Origin: Mucilaginibacter sp. L196
GTDB taxonomy: Bacteria > Bacteroidota > Bacteroidia > Sphingobacteriales > Sphingobacteriaceae
Direction of reading: 5' to 3'
Length of the DNA stretch: 64,000 nucleotides
Assembly: GCF_009765905.1 (NCBI RefSeq)
Contig: NZ_LMUO01000006.1
Location: 389,661 to 453,660, forward strand
Shown in pieces: positions 49,680-59,700 of this stretch; position 1 is the stretch's first letter; each line of letters opens with the position of its first letter. Below the pieces are notes generated by a model, which was not told the origin of the DNA, did not search any database, and saw only the letters and a list, made by a program, of their open reading frames with translations. The translations under genes were made by a program, and so were the position numbers.

Positions 49680-50681
49680 TCAAAACTTACTTTCATCGGC
49701 CTTGCCTAAGTTGCCTGCAAGGCCGTCATTAATTGCACCTAGCAGTTTTTGATACTCTTTTTGTTTTGAGCTGATGATACTCACCAATTTTAAATAAGTC
49801 AGGTAAAAGGTTTTATTGATATTGAACATCGACTTATTCTTCACGGCAACCCTTGAGTAAAAGTACAGCCTATTCCTGATATGATAATAAATCCTGAAAT
49901 TCCATTGATCCAGCAATGCCGAATGCATGAACTTAGGCTTATACCCTATCCCCTGCGATTTATCAATATCCTCAATTCCACATTGTGGGATGATCCATAT
50001 TTTACCGCCATCTTGGGTGATACGATAGGTGTATTCCGAATCATCCACATATAAATAAAACTCCTGGCTGGGGTAGCCAATCTCGGCAATCAGCTTCCGA
50101 TGCATAAACATACCTCCATAAGGCGCATACGGAATAACTGCGGGTTGTTGCTCTCCTCCTTTTTTGTCAAACTTATCCAGCAGTTTATTAAACTGATTTT
50201 TAAACACTCTCGATAAGCTAAATCCCAAAAAGTTATCCGGCATCAGGTAATAGCGGTACGGGTCTTCGCCTTTGGTAATTTTAACGTGCTGTGCCCTGTC
50301 TTCGCGTAAGCAAAACAGCGCTTTTTTATTATTAGCACCTGCAATTATATTCCATTGTTTTAAAAGGTCAGGTATTACGTTTTCGCGCGGCAGGTTATCA
50401 TCATCTAACAGAAAAAAGAAATCGTTATTAGTATTTTCAAACGCATATTGTATCCCTGCTTTATATCCCCCTGCTGAGCCTAAATTCTCCCCGCTATTAA
50501 TTACAGTAATACGGCTATCATTTAACGCAGTAATCTTTTCACTAACGTTATAAACGGAAGCATTATTTACCACAATAACATTACCCACCTGCTCATATTT
50601 TAACAATAGCCCGATAACCCGGCTTAAAAAAGCCCACCGGTCGCCGTAGGTAACTGTTATTATGCTGATCTTATAATTCAA
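49680..50681 (-). CDS. Glycosyltransferase family 2 (galactofuranosyltransferase-like), copy B
   Basis: A 333-residue GT2 enzyme with the GT-A start ISIITVTYGDRWAFLSRVI and the DDD metal motif in FFLLDDDNLPREN, plus AYPPYGGMFMHRKLI-like PYAPYGGMFMHRKLI and EFYLYVDDSEYTYRI around residues 195-225, all features of the GlfT2-type group. It is a tandem paralogue of the next gene and overlaps it by four bases (ATGA), so the two are coupled. Donor sugar is inferred. Confidence 0.9.
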   Translation of the reverse strand: MNYKISIITVTYGDRWAFLSRVIGLLLKYEQVGNVIVVNNASVYNVSEKITALNDSRITVINSGENLGSAGGYKAGIQYAFENTNNDFFFLLDDDNLPRENVIPDLLKQWNIIAGANNKKALFCLREDRAQHVKITKGEDPYRYYLMPDNFLGFSLSRVFKNQFNKLLDKFDKKGGEQQPAVIPYAPYGGMFMHRKLIAEIGYPSQEFYLYVDDSEYTYRITQDGGKIWIIPQCGIEDIDKSQGIGYKPKFMHSALLDQWNFRIYYHIRNRLYFYSRVAVKNKSMFNINKTFYLTYLKLVSIISSKQKEYQKLLGAINDGLAGNLGKADESKF

Positions 50682-51709
50682 AACTTCTCTGGATTAGCTT
50701 TTCCTAAATTTCCGTTTAAACCATCGTTAACGGCTACTAAAAATTTCTTGTATTCTTTTTGTTTGGATGACAAGATACTTAGCACCTTCAATTTACCTAT
50801 AAAAAGCACTTTATTAATATTGAATACCAACGCATTTTTTAACGATGTTTTATAATGAAAGTAAACACTGTTCCTCACCCGGTAATACATCCTGAAACCC
50901 CATAAGTCAAGGTAATTTGACGAAAAGGTACCCGGTTTATAATCCCCCCTTACATCTGTGGTATCAATATCGCTGATCTTTGATGCGGGTATTAACCAAA
51001 TAGTTCCACCGTTTTGGGTAACCCTGTAGGTATACTCCTCATCATCAACATATAAATAAAACCGTTCGTCGGGGTAGCCAATCTTATCAATCATCTGCCT
51101 ATGCAGAAAAAAGCCACCGTAAGGCACGTAAGGCATTCTAACTTTTGGGGCGATAGTTTTTGGGATTGATGAATCCTCGCTCTTTTTAAACTTTTTAGCA
51201 ATTTTAGCCAGTTTGTTATGACCGATCTTCAAAAATGAAAATCCTAAAAAATCATCGGGTATTAAATAGTATTTATATGGATCGGCACCCTGCGCGAATT
51301 TGGAATCAATTTCACGGTCGGTTCGCAGACTGAAAAGCGCTGTAGTATCGCCTTTAGCATCAAGGTCAACCCAGGTATTCAGCAATACATTAAGCGCATC
51401 GCTATCGGGTAAATTATCATCATCCAGTAACCAAACAAAATCATCATCTAAATGCTGATGCGCATAAGCAATACCGTGATGATACCCACCTGCCGAACCC
51501 AGATTTTCTGCATGATCAATTAATACCACACGGCCATCACCTATCTCGTCAATTTTTTCCTTAACATTATAGGTCGATCCGTTATTTACAACAACAATAT
51601 GGCTTATGAATTTATGGCTGCGCAATCGCTCAATTATCTGGCTTACCAGCCCCCATCGATTGCCGTAAGTAACCGTAATTGCACAAGTTTTATTTTCTAT
51701 TTTTGGCAT
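50678..51709 (-). CDS. Glycosyltransferase family 2 (galactofuranosyltransferase-like), copy A
   Basis: A 343-residue paralogue of the next gene downstream on the minus strand, about half identical by eye: TYGNRWGLVSQIIERL, VWLLDDDNLPDSD, PYVPYGGFFLHRQMI, ERFYLYVDDEEYTYRV, ending GNLGKANPEKF against GNLGKADESKF. It is first in the transcript. Alternating or successive addition of the same type of sugar by the two paralogues would explain the tandem pair; this is inference. Confidence 0.9.
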   Translation of the reverse strand: MPKIENKTCAITVTYGNRWGLVSQIIERLRSHKFISHIVVVNNGSTYNVKEKIDEIGDGRVVLIDHAENLGSAGGYHHGIAYAHQHLDDDFVWLLDDDNLPDSDALNVLLNTWVDLDAKGDTTALFSLRTDREIDSKFAQGADPYKYYLIPDDFLGFSFLKIGHNKLAKIAKKFKKSEDSSIPKTIAPKVRMPYVPYGGFFLHRQMIDKIGYPDERFYLYVDDEEYTYRVTQNGGTIWLIPASKISDIDTTDVRGDYKPGTFSSNYLDLWGFRMYYRVRNSVYFHYKTSLKNALVFNINKVLFIGKLKVLSILSSKQKEYKKFLVAVNDGLNGNLGKANPEKF

Positions 51710-51760
51710 TGATTTTCAAAAGTACATTTTTTATTAATACAGGCGGTTAGCCATAATTAA

Positions 51761-53242
51761 ATGGGAGTTATAAAGCAGCAAACAATAAAAGGCACTATGT
51801 ATTCATACATAGGTATAGTTATTGGTTTTGTGTCGATGATTATTATACAACCGCATGCCTTAACGGCTGAAGAGGTTGGCCTTACCGGGATATTACTCTC
51901 GTTCTCTTTGCTATTTTCCCAGTTCGCGTTGCTGGGTTTTGGCGGTACGGCAAGATATTTTCCCTATTTCAGGAGTGAAGAAAAAAAGCATCACGGCTAT
52001 CTGTTTCTCTTTTGCATTGTGGCGCTTGTGGGCACCATTATATTTATTATCTCGGTTTATGTTTTTAAAGCTCAGATCATCGGCAGCAAACATAAAAACT
52101 CTTCCCTGTTCGACAGGTATTACTGGTACCTGATACCACTTATCATTTTTACGGTATACTTTAACGTATTCGACCTGTACGCCAGGGTAATGTACAATGC
52201 CACATCAGGCAAGGTGTTAAAGGAGTTTACCAAGCGTATATTCATATTTATACCATTGGCGCTGATATATTTTAAGCTGATAAGCTTTGAAACATTTATG
52301 GTGTTGTGGCTGGTTGCCAATGCTTTCCCAACGGCATTGCTACTCATTCGTTTAATCCGTGATGGGCATTTCTTTTTAAATCCCGACTTCTCCTTACTGG
52401 ATAAGGAAATGACCAGGAACCTGATCAATATCAGCATTTGGGGACTAATGGTAGGTTCATCCCCTTTAATTGTTGAAAGTATCGACGAGTACATCATCAA
52501 CAAAAAATTTGGCCTGACCGATACCGGTATTTATACCATTACATCCTACGTTGCCATTATAATTACCTTACCGGTACGCTCATTATACAGCATCGCGACA
52601 ACAGTAATTGCCGAAGCCTGGAAAACCAATGATCTGAACACCATTCAATCGGTATATAAGAAGAGCTGCATCAATCAATTAATTACAACACTGTTCCTGT
52701 TCATTATTATTTGGGCCTGCGTTGATGATCTTTTTATCTATCTACCCGAAAAATATCAATTGGGTAAGTATGTGATATTTTTCACTGCACTCGGCAATTT
52801 AATTGATTCGGCAACAGGCATAAACGGTGTTATCCTGAGTACCTCAAAATATTACAGGTACGACGGGCTTTTTTATGTACTCCTGATAGGCGTTACTGTA
52901 GGTGGTAATTTACTTTTCATCCCTTATTATGGCATCACGGGGTCGGCCATTGCGGCGGCGGTTACGTTTTTGATATTTAACGTTTTTAGGTACCTGTTTA
53001 TACTCAAGGTATACAAAATGCAGCCTTTCACCATGAGCAGCCCAATTGCCTTATTGGTGGGTGTCGCGGTGTATTTCGTGTCTACCTTAATCATCCCGCA
53101 AATGAGTAATCACATTGTGGATATTATAGTACGAAGTGCATTTATTACATTAACCTTCGGCCTGTCTGTTTACTACCTAAAGCTATCTGATGATATTAAT
53201 ATTGTTGTAAATAGCTTTTTATCGAAGTTGAAGAAAACCTAG
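51761..53242 (+). CDS. Polysaccharide flippase (Wzx/MATE-like)
   Basis: A 493-residue membrane protein with about 14 helices, MVF/oligosaccharide flippase type. N-terminal GVIKQQTIKGTMYSYIGIVIGF and internal repeats (GTARYFPYFRSEEKKHHGY; FGLTDTGIYTITSYVAIIITLPVRSL) are typical of O-antigen/teichoic acid flippases. It exports polyprenyl-linked repeat units built by the five glycosyltransferases of the locus. It is divergent from the GT2 pair and ends at a bidirectional terminator. Confidence 0.92.
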   Translation: MGVIKQQTIKGTMYSYIGIVIGFVSMIIIQPHALTAEEVGLTGILLSFSLLFSQFALLGFGGTARYFPYFRSEEKKHHGYLFLFCIVALVGTIIFIISVYVFKAQIIGSKHKNSSLFDRYYWYLIPLIIFTVYFNVFDLYARVMYNATSGKVLKEFTKRIFIFIPLALIYFKLISFETFMVLWLVANAFPTALLLIRLIRDGHFFLNPDFSLLDKEMTRNLINISIWGLMVGSSPLIVESIDEYIINKKFGLTDTGIYTITSYVAIIITLPVRSLYSIATTVIAEAWKTNDLNTIQSVYKKSCINQLITTLFLFIIIWACVDDLFIYLPEKYQLGKYVIFFTALGNLIDSATGINGVILSTSKYYRYDGLFYVLLIGVTVGGNLLFIPYYGITGSAIAAAVTFLIFNVFRYLFILKVYKMQPFTMSSPIALLVGVAVYFVSTLIIPQMSNHIVDIIVRSAFITLTFGLSVYYLKLSDDINIVVNSFLSKLKKT

Positions 53243-53274
53243 CATTACCTTTTTTAATTAAAATATCCAGACAC

Positions 53275-53306
53275 AAAAAAAGGGGCAAATAAATTTGCCC
53301 CTTTTT
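53275..53306. terminator. Bidirectional terminator between wzx and typA
   Basis: GGGGCAAAT-AA-ATTTGCCCC with A and T runs on both sides, at the convergent 3' ends of the flippase and typA genes. Confidence 0.92.
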
Positions 53307-53324
53307 GTATTTAGTATATTTTAA

Positions 53325-55136
53325 TTACTGAGCTTGAAACTTCTTAGCGTTAATTCTACGCTCATTTTCATTCAGATATATTTTACGCATGCGGATGCTT
53401 TGCGGTGTAACCTCGATGTATTCATCAGCCTGGATGTACTCCATTGATTCTTCTAACGAGAATTTGATAGCTGGTGCTATACGTACGTTGGTATCGCTAC
53501 CTGATGCACGCATGTTAGTTAACTGCTTGCCTTTAGTTAAGTTAATAACCAAATCGTTATCGCGGATGTGCTCGCCTAAAACCTGCCCTTCGTAAACATC
53601 AACTCCCGGATCGATGTGGAAACGACCACGATCCTGTAATTTATCAATTGCGAAAGCAGTAGTTTTACCAGTATCCATTGATACCAATACACCATTTAAA
53701 CGGCCCGGGATCTGACCTTTCCAAGGCTCGTAAGCTTTGAAACGGTGAGCCATGATAGCCTCGCCACCGGTAGCGGTTAATACGTTGTTACGTAAACCAA
53801 TAATACCACGTGCAGGGATATCAAACTCTAAGTGCTGTAAATCGCCCTTTGGTTCCATAATTAACAGGTCGCCTTTGCGTTGTGTTACTAACTCAATTAC
53901 TTTACCAGCAACTTCACCCGGTACATCAACAATCAGGGTTTCAACCGGCTCACATTTAACACCATCAATTTCTTTGATGATAACCTGTGGCTGGCCTACT
54001 TGTAATTCATAACCTTCGCGACGCATGGTCTCGATCAATACTGATAAATGGAGAATACCACGACCATACACTAGGTATGAGTCAGGCGATTCGGTTTCAA
54101 CAACCTTAAGCGCCAGGTTTTTTTCCATTTCCTTGTATAAACGATCACGTAAGTGGCGTGAAGTAACAAATTTACCTTCTTTACCAAAGAAAGGTGAAGT
54201 ATTGATGGTAAACAACATATTCATTGTTGGCTCATCAATGTGTATTACTTCCAGTTGTTCTGGTTTATCAAAATCAGCAATAGTATCGCCAATATCAAAA
54301 CCTTCAATACCTACAACCGCGCAAATATCACCAGCACTAACTTCGGTAGCTTTAACCTTACCTAAGCCTTCAAAAGTGTATAATTCTTTAATTCTTGTTT
54401 TTTGAATCTTGCCATCGCGTTTTACCAACGATACCGCCATGCCTTCTTTGATAGTACCACGAGCCACACGACCAATAGCGATACGACCTACGAATGAAGA
54501 ATAATCCAACGAAGTGATTTGCATTTGCAAAGTACCTTCGTTAATTGGTGCCGGTGGAATGTTTGCCAAAATAGCATCCATTAACGGGAATATATCAGTA
54601 GTAGGTTGTTTGTAATCTGTGCTCATCCAGCCTTGTTTTGATGAACCGTAGATAACCGGAAAATCCAGTTGCTCTTCAGTTGCTTCAAGGTTGAAGAATA
54701 ATTCAAATATTTGTTCGTAAACTTCTTCAGGGCGACAGTTTTCTTTATCTACCTTGTTTACTACAACAATTGGTTTTAAGCCTAACGCCAAAGCCTTTTG
54801 TGTTACGAAACGTGTTTGAGGCATAGCGCCTTCAAAAGCATCGCAAAGCAACAATACGCCGTCAGCCATTTTTAATACACGTTCAACCTCACCGCCAAAG
54901 TCGGCGTGACCAGGTGTGTCAATGATGTTGATCTTAACATCTTTGTACATTACCGACACGTTTTTTGACACGATGGTAATACCACGCTCGCGTTCAAGGT
55001 CGTTGTTATCCAGTATCAATTCACCGGTTGATTCGTTGTCCCTGAAAATTGAACAAGCATGTAGGATTTTATCAACCAAAGTAGTTTTACCGTGGTCAAC
55101 GTGAGCGATAATCGCTATGTTTCTTATTTTTTGCAT
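53325..55136 (-). CDS. typA: TypA/BipA translational GTPase
   Basis: A 603-residue GTPase that binds the ribosome and affects stress growth and 50S assembly. The G motifs are AHVDHGKTT (G1), RGITI (G2), DTPGHADFGGEV (G3) and VVNKVDK (G4); domains II, III, V and the C-terminal domain follow at normal length. A -7 element (55161-55168, read on the minus strand) precedes it. Confidence 0.97.
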   Translation of the reverse strand: MQKIRNIAIIAHVDHGKTTLVDKILHACSIFRDNESTGELILDNNDLERERGITIVSKNVSVMYKDVKINIIDTPGHADFGGEVERVLKMADGVLLLCDAFEGAMPQTRFVTQKALALGLKPIVVVNKVDKENCRPEEVYEQIFELFFNLEATEEQLDFPVIYGSSKQGWMSTDYKQPTTDIFPLMDAILANIPPAPINEGTLQMQITSLDYSSFVGRIAIGRVARGTIKEGMAVSLVKRDGKIQKTRIKELYTFEGLGKVKATEVSAGDICAVVGIEGFDIGDTIADFDKPEQLEVIHIDEPTMNMLFTINTSPFFGKEGKFVTSRHLRDRLYKEMEKNLALKVVETESPDSYLVYGRGILHLSVLIETMRREGYELQVGQPQVIIKEIDGVKCEPVETLIVDVPGEVAGKVIELVTQRKGDLLIMEPKGDLQHLEFDIPARGIIGLRNNVLTATGGEAIMAHRFKAYEPWKGQIPGRLNGVLVSMDTGKTTAFAIDKLQDRGRFHIDPGVDVYEGQVLGEHIRDNDLVINLTKGKQLTNMRASGSDTNVRIAPAIKFSLEESMEYIQADEYIEVTPQSIRMRKIYLNENERRINAKKFQAQ

Positions 55137-55160
55137 TGAAATGCGCCTCTAATTTTGGCG

Positions 55161-55168
55161 CAAAGGTA
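55161..55168 (-). promoter_or_regulatory. -7 promoter element of typA
   Basis: TACCTTTG on the minus strand fits TAnnTTTG, 25 bases before the start codon. Confidence 0.6.
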
Positions 55169-55285
55169 CGCTTAATATATGAGAATTTCAAGCGTTTGCA
55201 ACTTATTGAGTAATAATGACAAAGATTACCAACAGAAAAACTATTTCTCAAACGCTCAGCCCAAAAAACTTAGGCACCGCTTTAT

Positions 55286-55314
55286 AAACAAAAACGCCCT
55301 CACTAAGGGCGTTT
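55286..55314 (-). terminator. Intrinsic terminator of the 55336 gene
   Basis: AAACGCCCT-loop-AGGGCGTTT with the T tract on the minus strand, placed 22 bases after the stop of the minus-strand gene. Confidence 0.85.
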
Positions 55315-55335
55315 AACGGGGCTAACAATCTTTTT

Positions 55336-55836
55336 TTATTGAAAGCGTTCATTATAAATACCAACCGCTTTACTGGTATGGTGGCTGGCATTTACCAGGT
55401 GCATTATCCCGGCAATTAAAAAACCTGTGGCAATACCGGTAAACACATACGCGCCCGTAAAGTCATGGTGCTGGTAAGTGGGCTGCCCGTTAACAGATGA
55501 TGTGCCGTCAAGCTTACTCTCGTGTATAAACTCAAATGTGGCGGCTAACGACGAAGCTAAAAATATCCCTCCTGAAACCCGTGCCCAGGTGATCTCAGTT
55601 TTTGCTTTGGATATGTCGGGTGCCGAAGGTGCATACGCCAGTAGTCGCAACTTTACTTCGTCAGAGGTTGCCAATTGGCCACCAATAGTATACAGGAAGG
55701 AAGAATGCCGGCCTTCTCCAACCGGAATGATCTTTATAATGCTATCGGCCTTTGCTTGCTGCCTTGGATTTACTTGCGCCTTGGCTAATATAGACGACAT
55801 CACTAAAAAAACTGTGATAATAATAGGATTTTTCAT
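55336..55836 (-). CDS. Secreted hypothetical protein with two hydrophobic segments
   Basis: A 166-residue exported protein, unknown family. A signal peptide (MKNPIIITVFLVMSS) ends at AKAQ, then IIPVGEGRHSSFLYTIGGQL and further on two hydrophobic segments (GIFLASSLAATFEFIH and GAYVFTGIATGFLIAGIMHL) that may span or touch a membrane. The start at 55836 is chosen for the signal peptide; an upstream Met 21 codons earlier gives a poor N-terminus. Confidence 0.65.
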   Translation of the reverse strand: MKNPIIITVFLVMSSILAKAQVNPRQQAKADSIIKIIPVGEGRHSSFLYTIGGQLATSDEVKLRLLAYAPSAPDISKAKTEITWARVSGGIFLASSLAATFEFIHESKLDGTSSVNGQPTYQHHDFTGAYVFTGIATGFLIAGIMHLVNASHHTSKAVGIYNERFQ

Positions 55837-56056
55837 CTTTTGAAATTGTTGGTGTAAGTTAAACTTATTGTGACTTTTATGTAAGTTAAACTCACCCATT
55901 TGGCTATTGTTAATCCCAAACCTGTAACAAATTGATTACTACTACTAAATATGGCCAATAACGCAATTCAGCCTTCATTTTCACGCTGTAACTATTTTGT
56001 TAGGTATTTATAAACCATTGCCGGTAAGATTTCTTTTTCATTAAATATTTCTTTAA

Positions 56057-56367
56057 CTTACATCAGTAATCTTTTTTTCATTTGACCGAAAAATATCACG
56101 CAGGTATTTACCTAACCTGAATCATAATATGGAAATGCTTGTTTTTGGCGACAGGGATTATCCGGGGATATTATTACCAACATCGCAGGGCCGCTATTTC
56201 CCAAATAAGGACGATGGATCTTACAGCAAAAAGTAAATTATGAACCTATTATTCAAGCCGCCCGATGGCGGCCTAAAATTGAGTACAGGTTATTATATTT
56301 GTGGCCAAACGGCGATGATAAGCCAACCCGTACTATTAACCCGGCAAGGTTAAGCCGTAGTAAGTAG
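56057..56367 (+). pseudogene. Relic of a gene frameshifted at a poly-A run
   Basis: Frame A reads from about 56057, with MEMLVFGDRDYPGILLPTSQ from 56129, and stops at TAA directly after GSYSKK. In the next frame translation continues VNYEPIIQAARWRPKIEYRL and ends LWPNGDDKPTRTINPARLSR with a stop at 56365-56367. The switch is at AAAAA (around 56229-56233); one extra A restores one frame of about 100 codons. No start codon or promoter is convincing, and the protein is not recognised. Upstream and downstream 150-base stretches hold nothing else. Confidence 0.6.
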
Positions 56368-56490
56368 TAAAACTAGTTGGTGTGAGTTATAATCAGTATT
56401 TTGACTGGGTTGGTGGTACTGTGGCATTTACAAAAAAGTAAACCTTATACTATTTAGTTTGTCTGTACGTATATATAATGTAAAATGTAT

Positions 56491-56498
56491 TAAATTTG
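56491..56498 (+). promoter_or_regulatory. -7 promoter element of the Cys-rich peptide gene
   Basis: TAAATTTG fits TAnnTTTG and ends only four bases before the ATG at 56503, so the mRNA would be leaderless. Confidence 0.65.
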
Positions 56499-56502
56499 TG
56501 AC

Positions 56503-56664
56503 ATGAATTTCCAGGTAATTATAGTTCTTGTATTGTTTGCCGCCGCATTGTTTTATGTAGGCCGCATGGTATATAAAAGCCTGTCTGCAAAAAAAGGCTG
56601 CGGCAGCAACTGTAAATGTGGTGTTGATTTTTCGGGCGTTGATGCCGTTAAAACACATAAATAA
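56503..56664 (+). CDS. FeoB-associated Cys-rich membrane peptide
   Basis: A 53-residue protein: one membrane helix (VIIVLVLFAAALFYVG, residues 5-20) followed by a basic turn and a Cys cluster, Cys33-x3-Cys37-x-Cys39 (GCGSNCKCG). This is the form of the small FeoB-associated Cys-rich proteins, linked to ferrous iron uptake. No feoB is nearby, so the iron link is by family only. Too short for most gene calling, but the -7 element directly before it and the full family pattern support it. Confidence 0.78.
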   Translation: MNFQVIIVLVLFAAALFYVGRMVYKSLSAKKGCGSNCKCGVDFSGVDAVKTHK

Positions 56665-56727
56665 ACATTAGCATTGCATATAACTCTAATCACAACTCAA
56701 TAATTTTCCCTAAAACTTTTTTACTGA

Positions 56728-59700
56728 ATGTCAGACAAGCAGGTTTTTCAAGCTGATTCTAAGGGGCGGTGGCTTCGTTTTAAATGGGTTAGCCGTGTAT
56801 TAATATTGGTACTTGCCAGCGCTTTAGTTGCTGCTGCAATTGCTATTACATCAAAACAGTATCCAGCTCTTCCTAATTTAAATGAAGCACCAAAAGCTTT
56901 AACAAAGGAGAATATTGAGGCCCTGAAAAAGACGGCCAAATACAAAAAATTCACCATACAGGTAAACGAAATTAAAAAGATGGAGCGTGCAAAACGCTTG
57001 CATCAGCTTAAACAGCCAAATAATAAAGACCGTATAAACGCCGGTTTTTACATGCCATGGGATCCGCAGGCATACAATTCACTTGCCGACCATATGAGCA
57101 AGCTGGATATGGTGGTGAGTGAAGGCTTTTCCATCACCCAAAATGCCGATACCATTACTTCTAGTATTGATACAGGCTTAATAAGGCTTAATAAACGGTA
57201 TAAAAAACCGGTATTAATATCCATTTCAAATTACATTAACTACAGCAGCAATACCGGCGATTTTGACACTAAAGATGTTGACCGTATTGTAAAAAGCAAA
57301 AAAGCACGTACCGAATTTATCGGCAGTATTGTAAGGGCATTAACTAAATATAATTTCAAGGGTATCGATCTTGATTTCGACAATATCCTCGACCGCAATA
57401 CCCCAAATTATATAGAGTTTGAGAAAGAACTTTATGCTACCCTGCATGCACACAACTTCCTGGTTACTCAAAATGTGATACCGGAGGATGAGCAGTACGA
57501 TCTGGTAAAATTGGCCGCTATGAATGACTTCCTTTTCATTATGGCTATTGACCAGCATGATGAAAACAGCAATGCGGGTGAACTTTCAAACCAGCATTGG
57601 GTAGAGGAAATTCTGGATGCTGTATGCTCTAAAATACCAAGCGAAAAAGTTATTTTAACCATACAGGGCGGCGCTTATGACTGGCCTGCTAAAAGTATAG
57701 GTAAAACAATAGGCTACCAACAGGCTATCAGTACCGCGCAGGAAATGAAAAGCAAGATCACTTATGATCCGAGCTCTGCCAACCTGCATTACAGTTATTT
57801 GGGCGAGGATAGCCTTACCCATACCGTTTACTTTACCGATGCTGCTACCAATTTTAACATCATCCGTATGGCGGATGATTGGGCAACAGGCGGTGTGGCC
57901 TTATGGCGCTTAGGCTCAGAAGATCCGCGTTTGTGGACTTTCTTCCAAAAGAACTTATCTATTGATTCATTAAGAAAAACAGGCGTTGATATTAAAGGAT
58001 TAACGCAGGTTGGTTTAAATAACCGTATTGATTATACCGGCGATGGCGAGGTATTGGATTTGGTAACTACCCCGGTAGCCGGCCAAATTGATGTAAAACT
58101 AGATACATCCACCTATGTAATAACCAACCAGCAATACATTAAACTGCCTACCAAATATGTTATACGCCGCTATGGCTATGCGCCGGGCAAAATAGTTTTA
58201 ACCTTTGATGATGGACCCGACCCTGATTATACCCCGCGTATATTAGATATTTTAAAACGTGAGCATGTACCCGCTGCATTTTTTGTGGTAGGATCAATGG
58301 CTGAAAAGAATATACAGATATTACGCCGCGAGTTTGATGAAGGCTACGAAATTGGTAACCACACCTATTATCACCCTGATATTTCAACCATCAGTTTGGA
58401 ACGCGTTAACCTGGAACTGAATGCAACCCGCCGTATTATTGAGTCGGTAACAGGCCGCAGTACCATCTTATTCCGCCCTCCATATAATGCAGATGCGGAA
58501 CCGCAAACACTGGCCGAAATTATCCCGGTAGCTATGGCACGCCAGCAAAGTTATATAACCGTTGGTGAATCTATTGACCCTTGGGATTGGTATCCGGGTG
58601 TAACTGCTGATAGTATTATTGCCCGTGTGGAAAGGCAAAAAGATGCCGGATCATTCCTATTATTGCATGACGCAGGTGGCGAAACCCGTGAGCAAACTGT
58701 TAAAGCCTTGCCCGAGATTATCCACTTCTTTAAAAGCCATGGTTACCAGTTTACTACCATAGCCGATATATTGCACAAAACCAAGGCTGAATTAATGCCT
58801 CCTATTAAGGATGATGCAAACAGCGGGTTTGTGGGTTTCTTTTACAACATTTATGTAAACGGTTCATTCTATCTTAATTGGTTTTTAATCTACCTTTTCC
58901 TTACTGCTATATTCCTGGCATTGGGCAGGGTTGTATTAATTGGCATACTTGCCGTAAAGCAATATGCGGATAGTAAAAAATATACTGCTTTAAAGCCGGG
59001 AGATGTTGAATCACCACCTGTAAGTATTATTGTACCGGGTTATAACGAAGAGGTTACCGTTGTAAAAACCATTGAAAGCTTACTAAAAACTGAGTATCCC
59101 GATTTTGAGATCATCTTTATTAATGATGGATCAAAGGATAAAACGCTTGAAATTGTAACTAAAGCTTTTGGCGATAACCCTTTAGTGCATATACTTGATA
59201 AACCCAATGGTGGGAAGGCAACGGCTTTAAACTTTGGCATATCGCACGCGAAAAACGCGTTTGTAGTTTGTATTGATGCCGATACACAGCTAAAAACAGA
59301 TGCCGTTTTCCATTTGATGACTTATTTCATTGATGAAGAAATTGGCGCGGTGGCAGGTACTGTAAAAGTTGGTAATACACACAACATGATCACCAACTTC
59401 CAGGCTATCGAGTATATCACCGCCCAAAATATGGACAGGCGCGCATTCGACCTGATCAATAGTATTACGGTGGTTCCGGGTGCGATTGGCGCGTTCCGCA
59501 AGTCAGCAATTTATAAAGCCGGAGGATTTACTTACGATACCCTGGCCGAAGATTGCGATTTAACTATGCGCATACTAAAAGCGGGCTATATCGTTAAAAA
59601 TTGTGACGATGCAATCGCTTATACCGAAGCACCTGAAACAGTAAGCATCCTGCTTAAACAGCGTTTCCGTTGGAGTTTTGGCGTAATACAAAGCTTCTGG

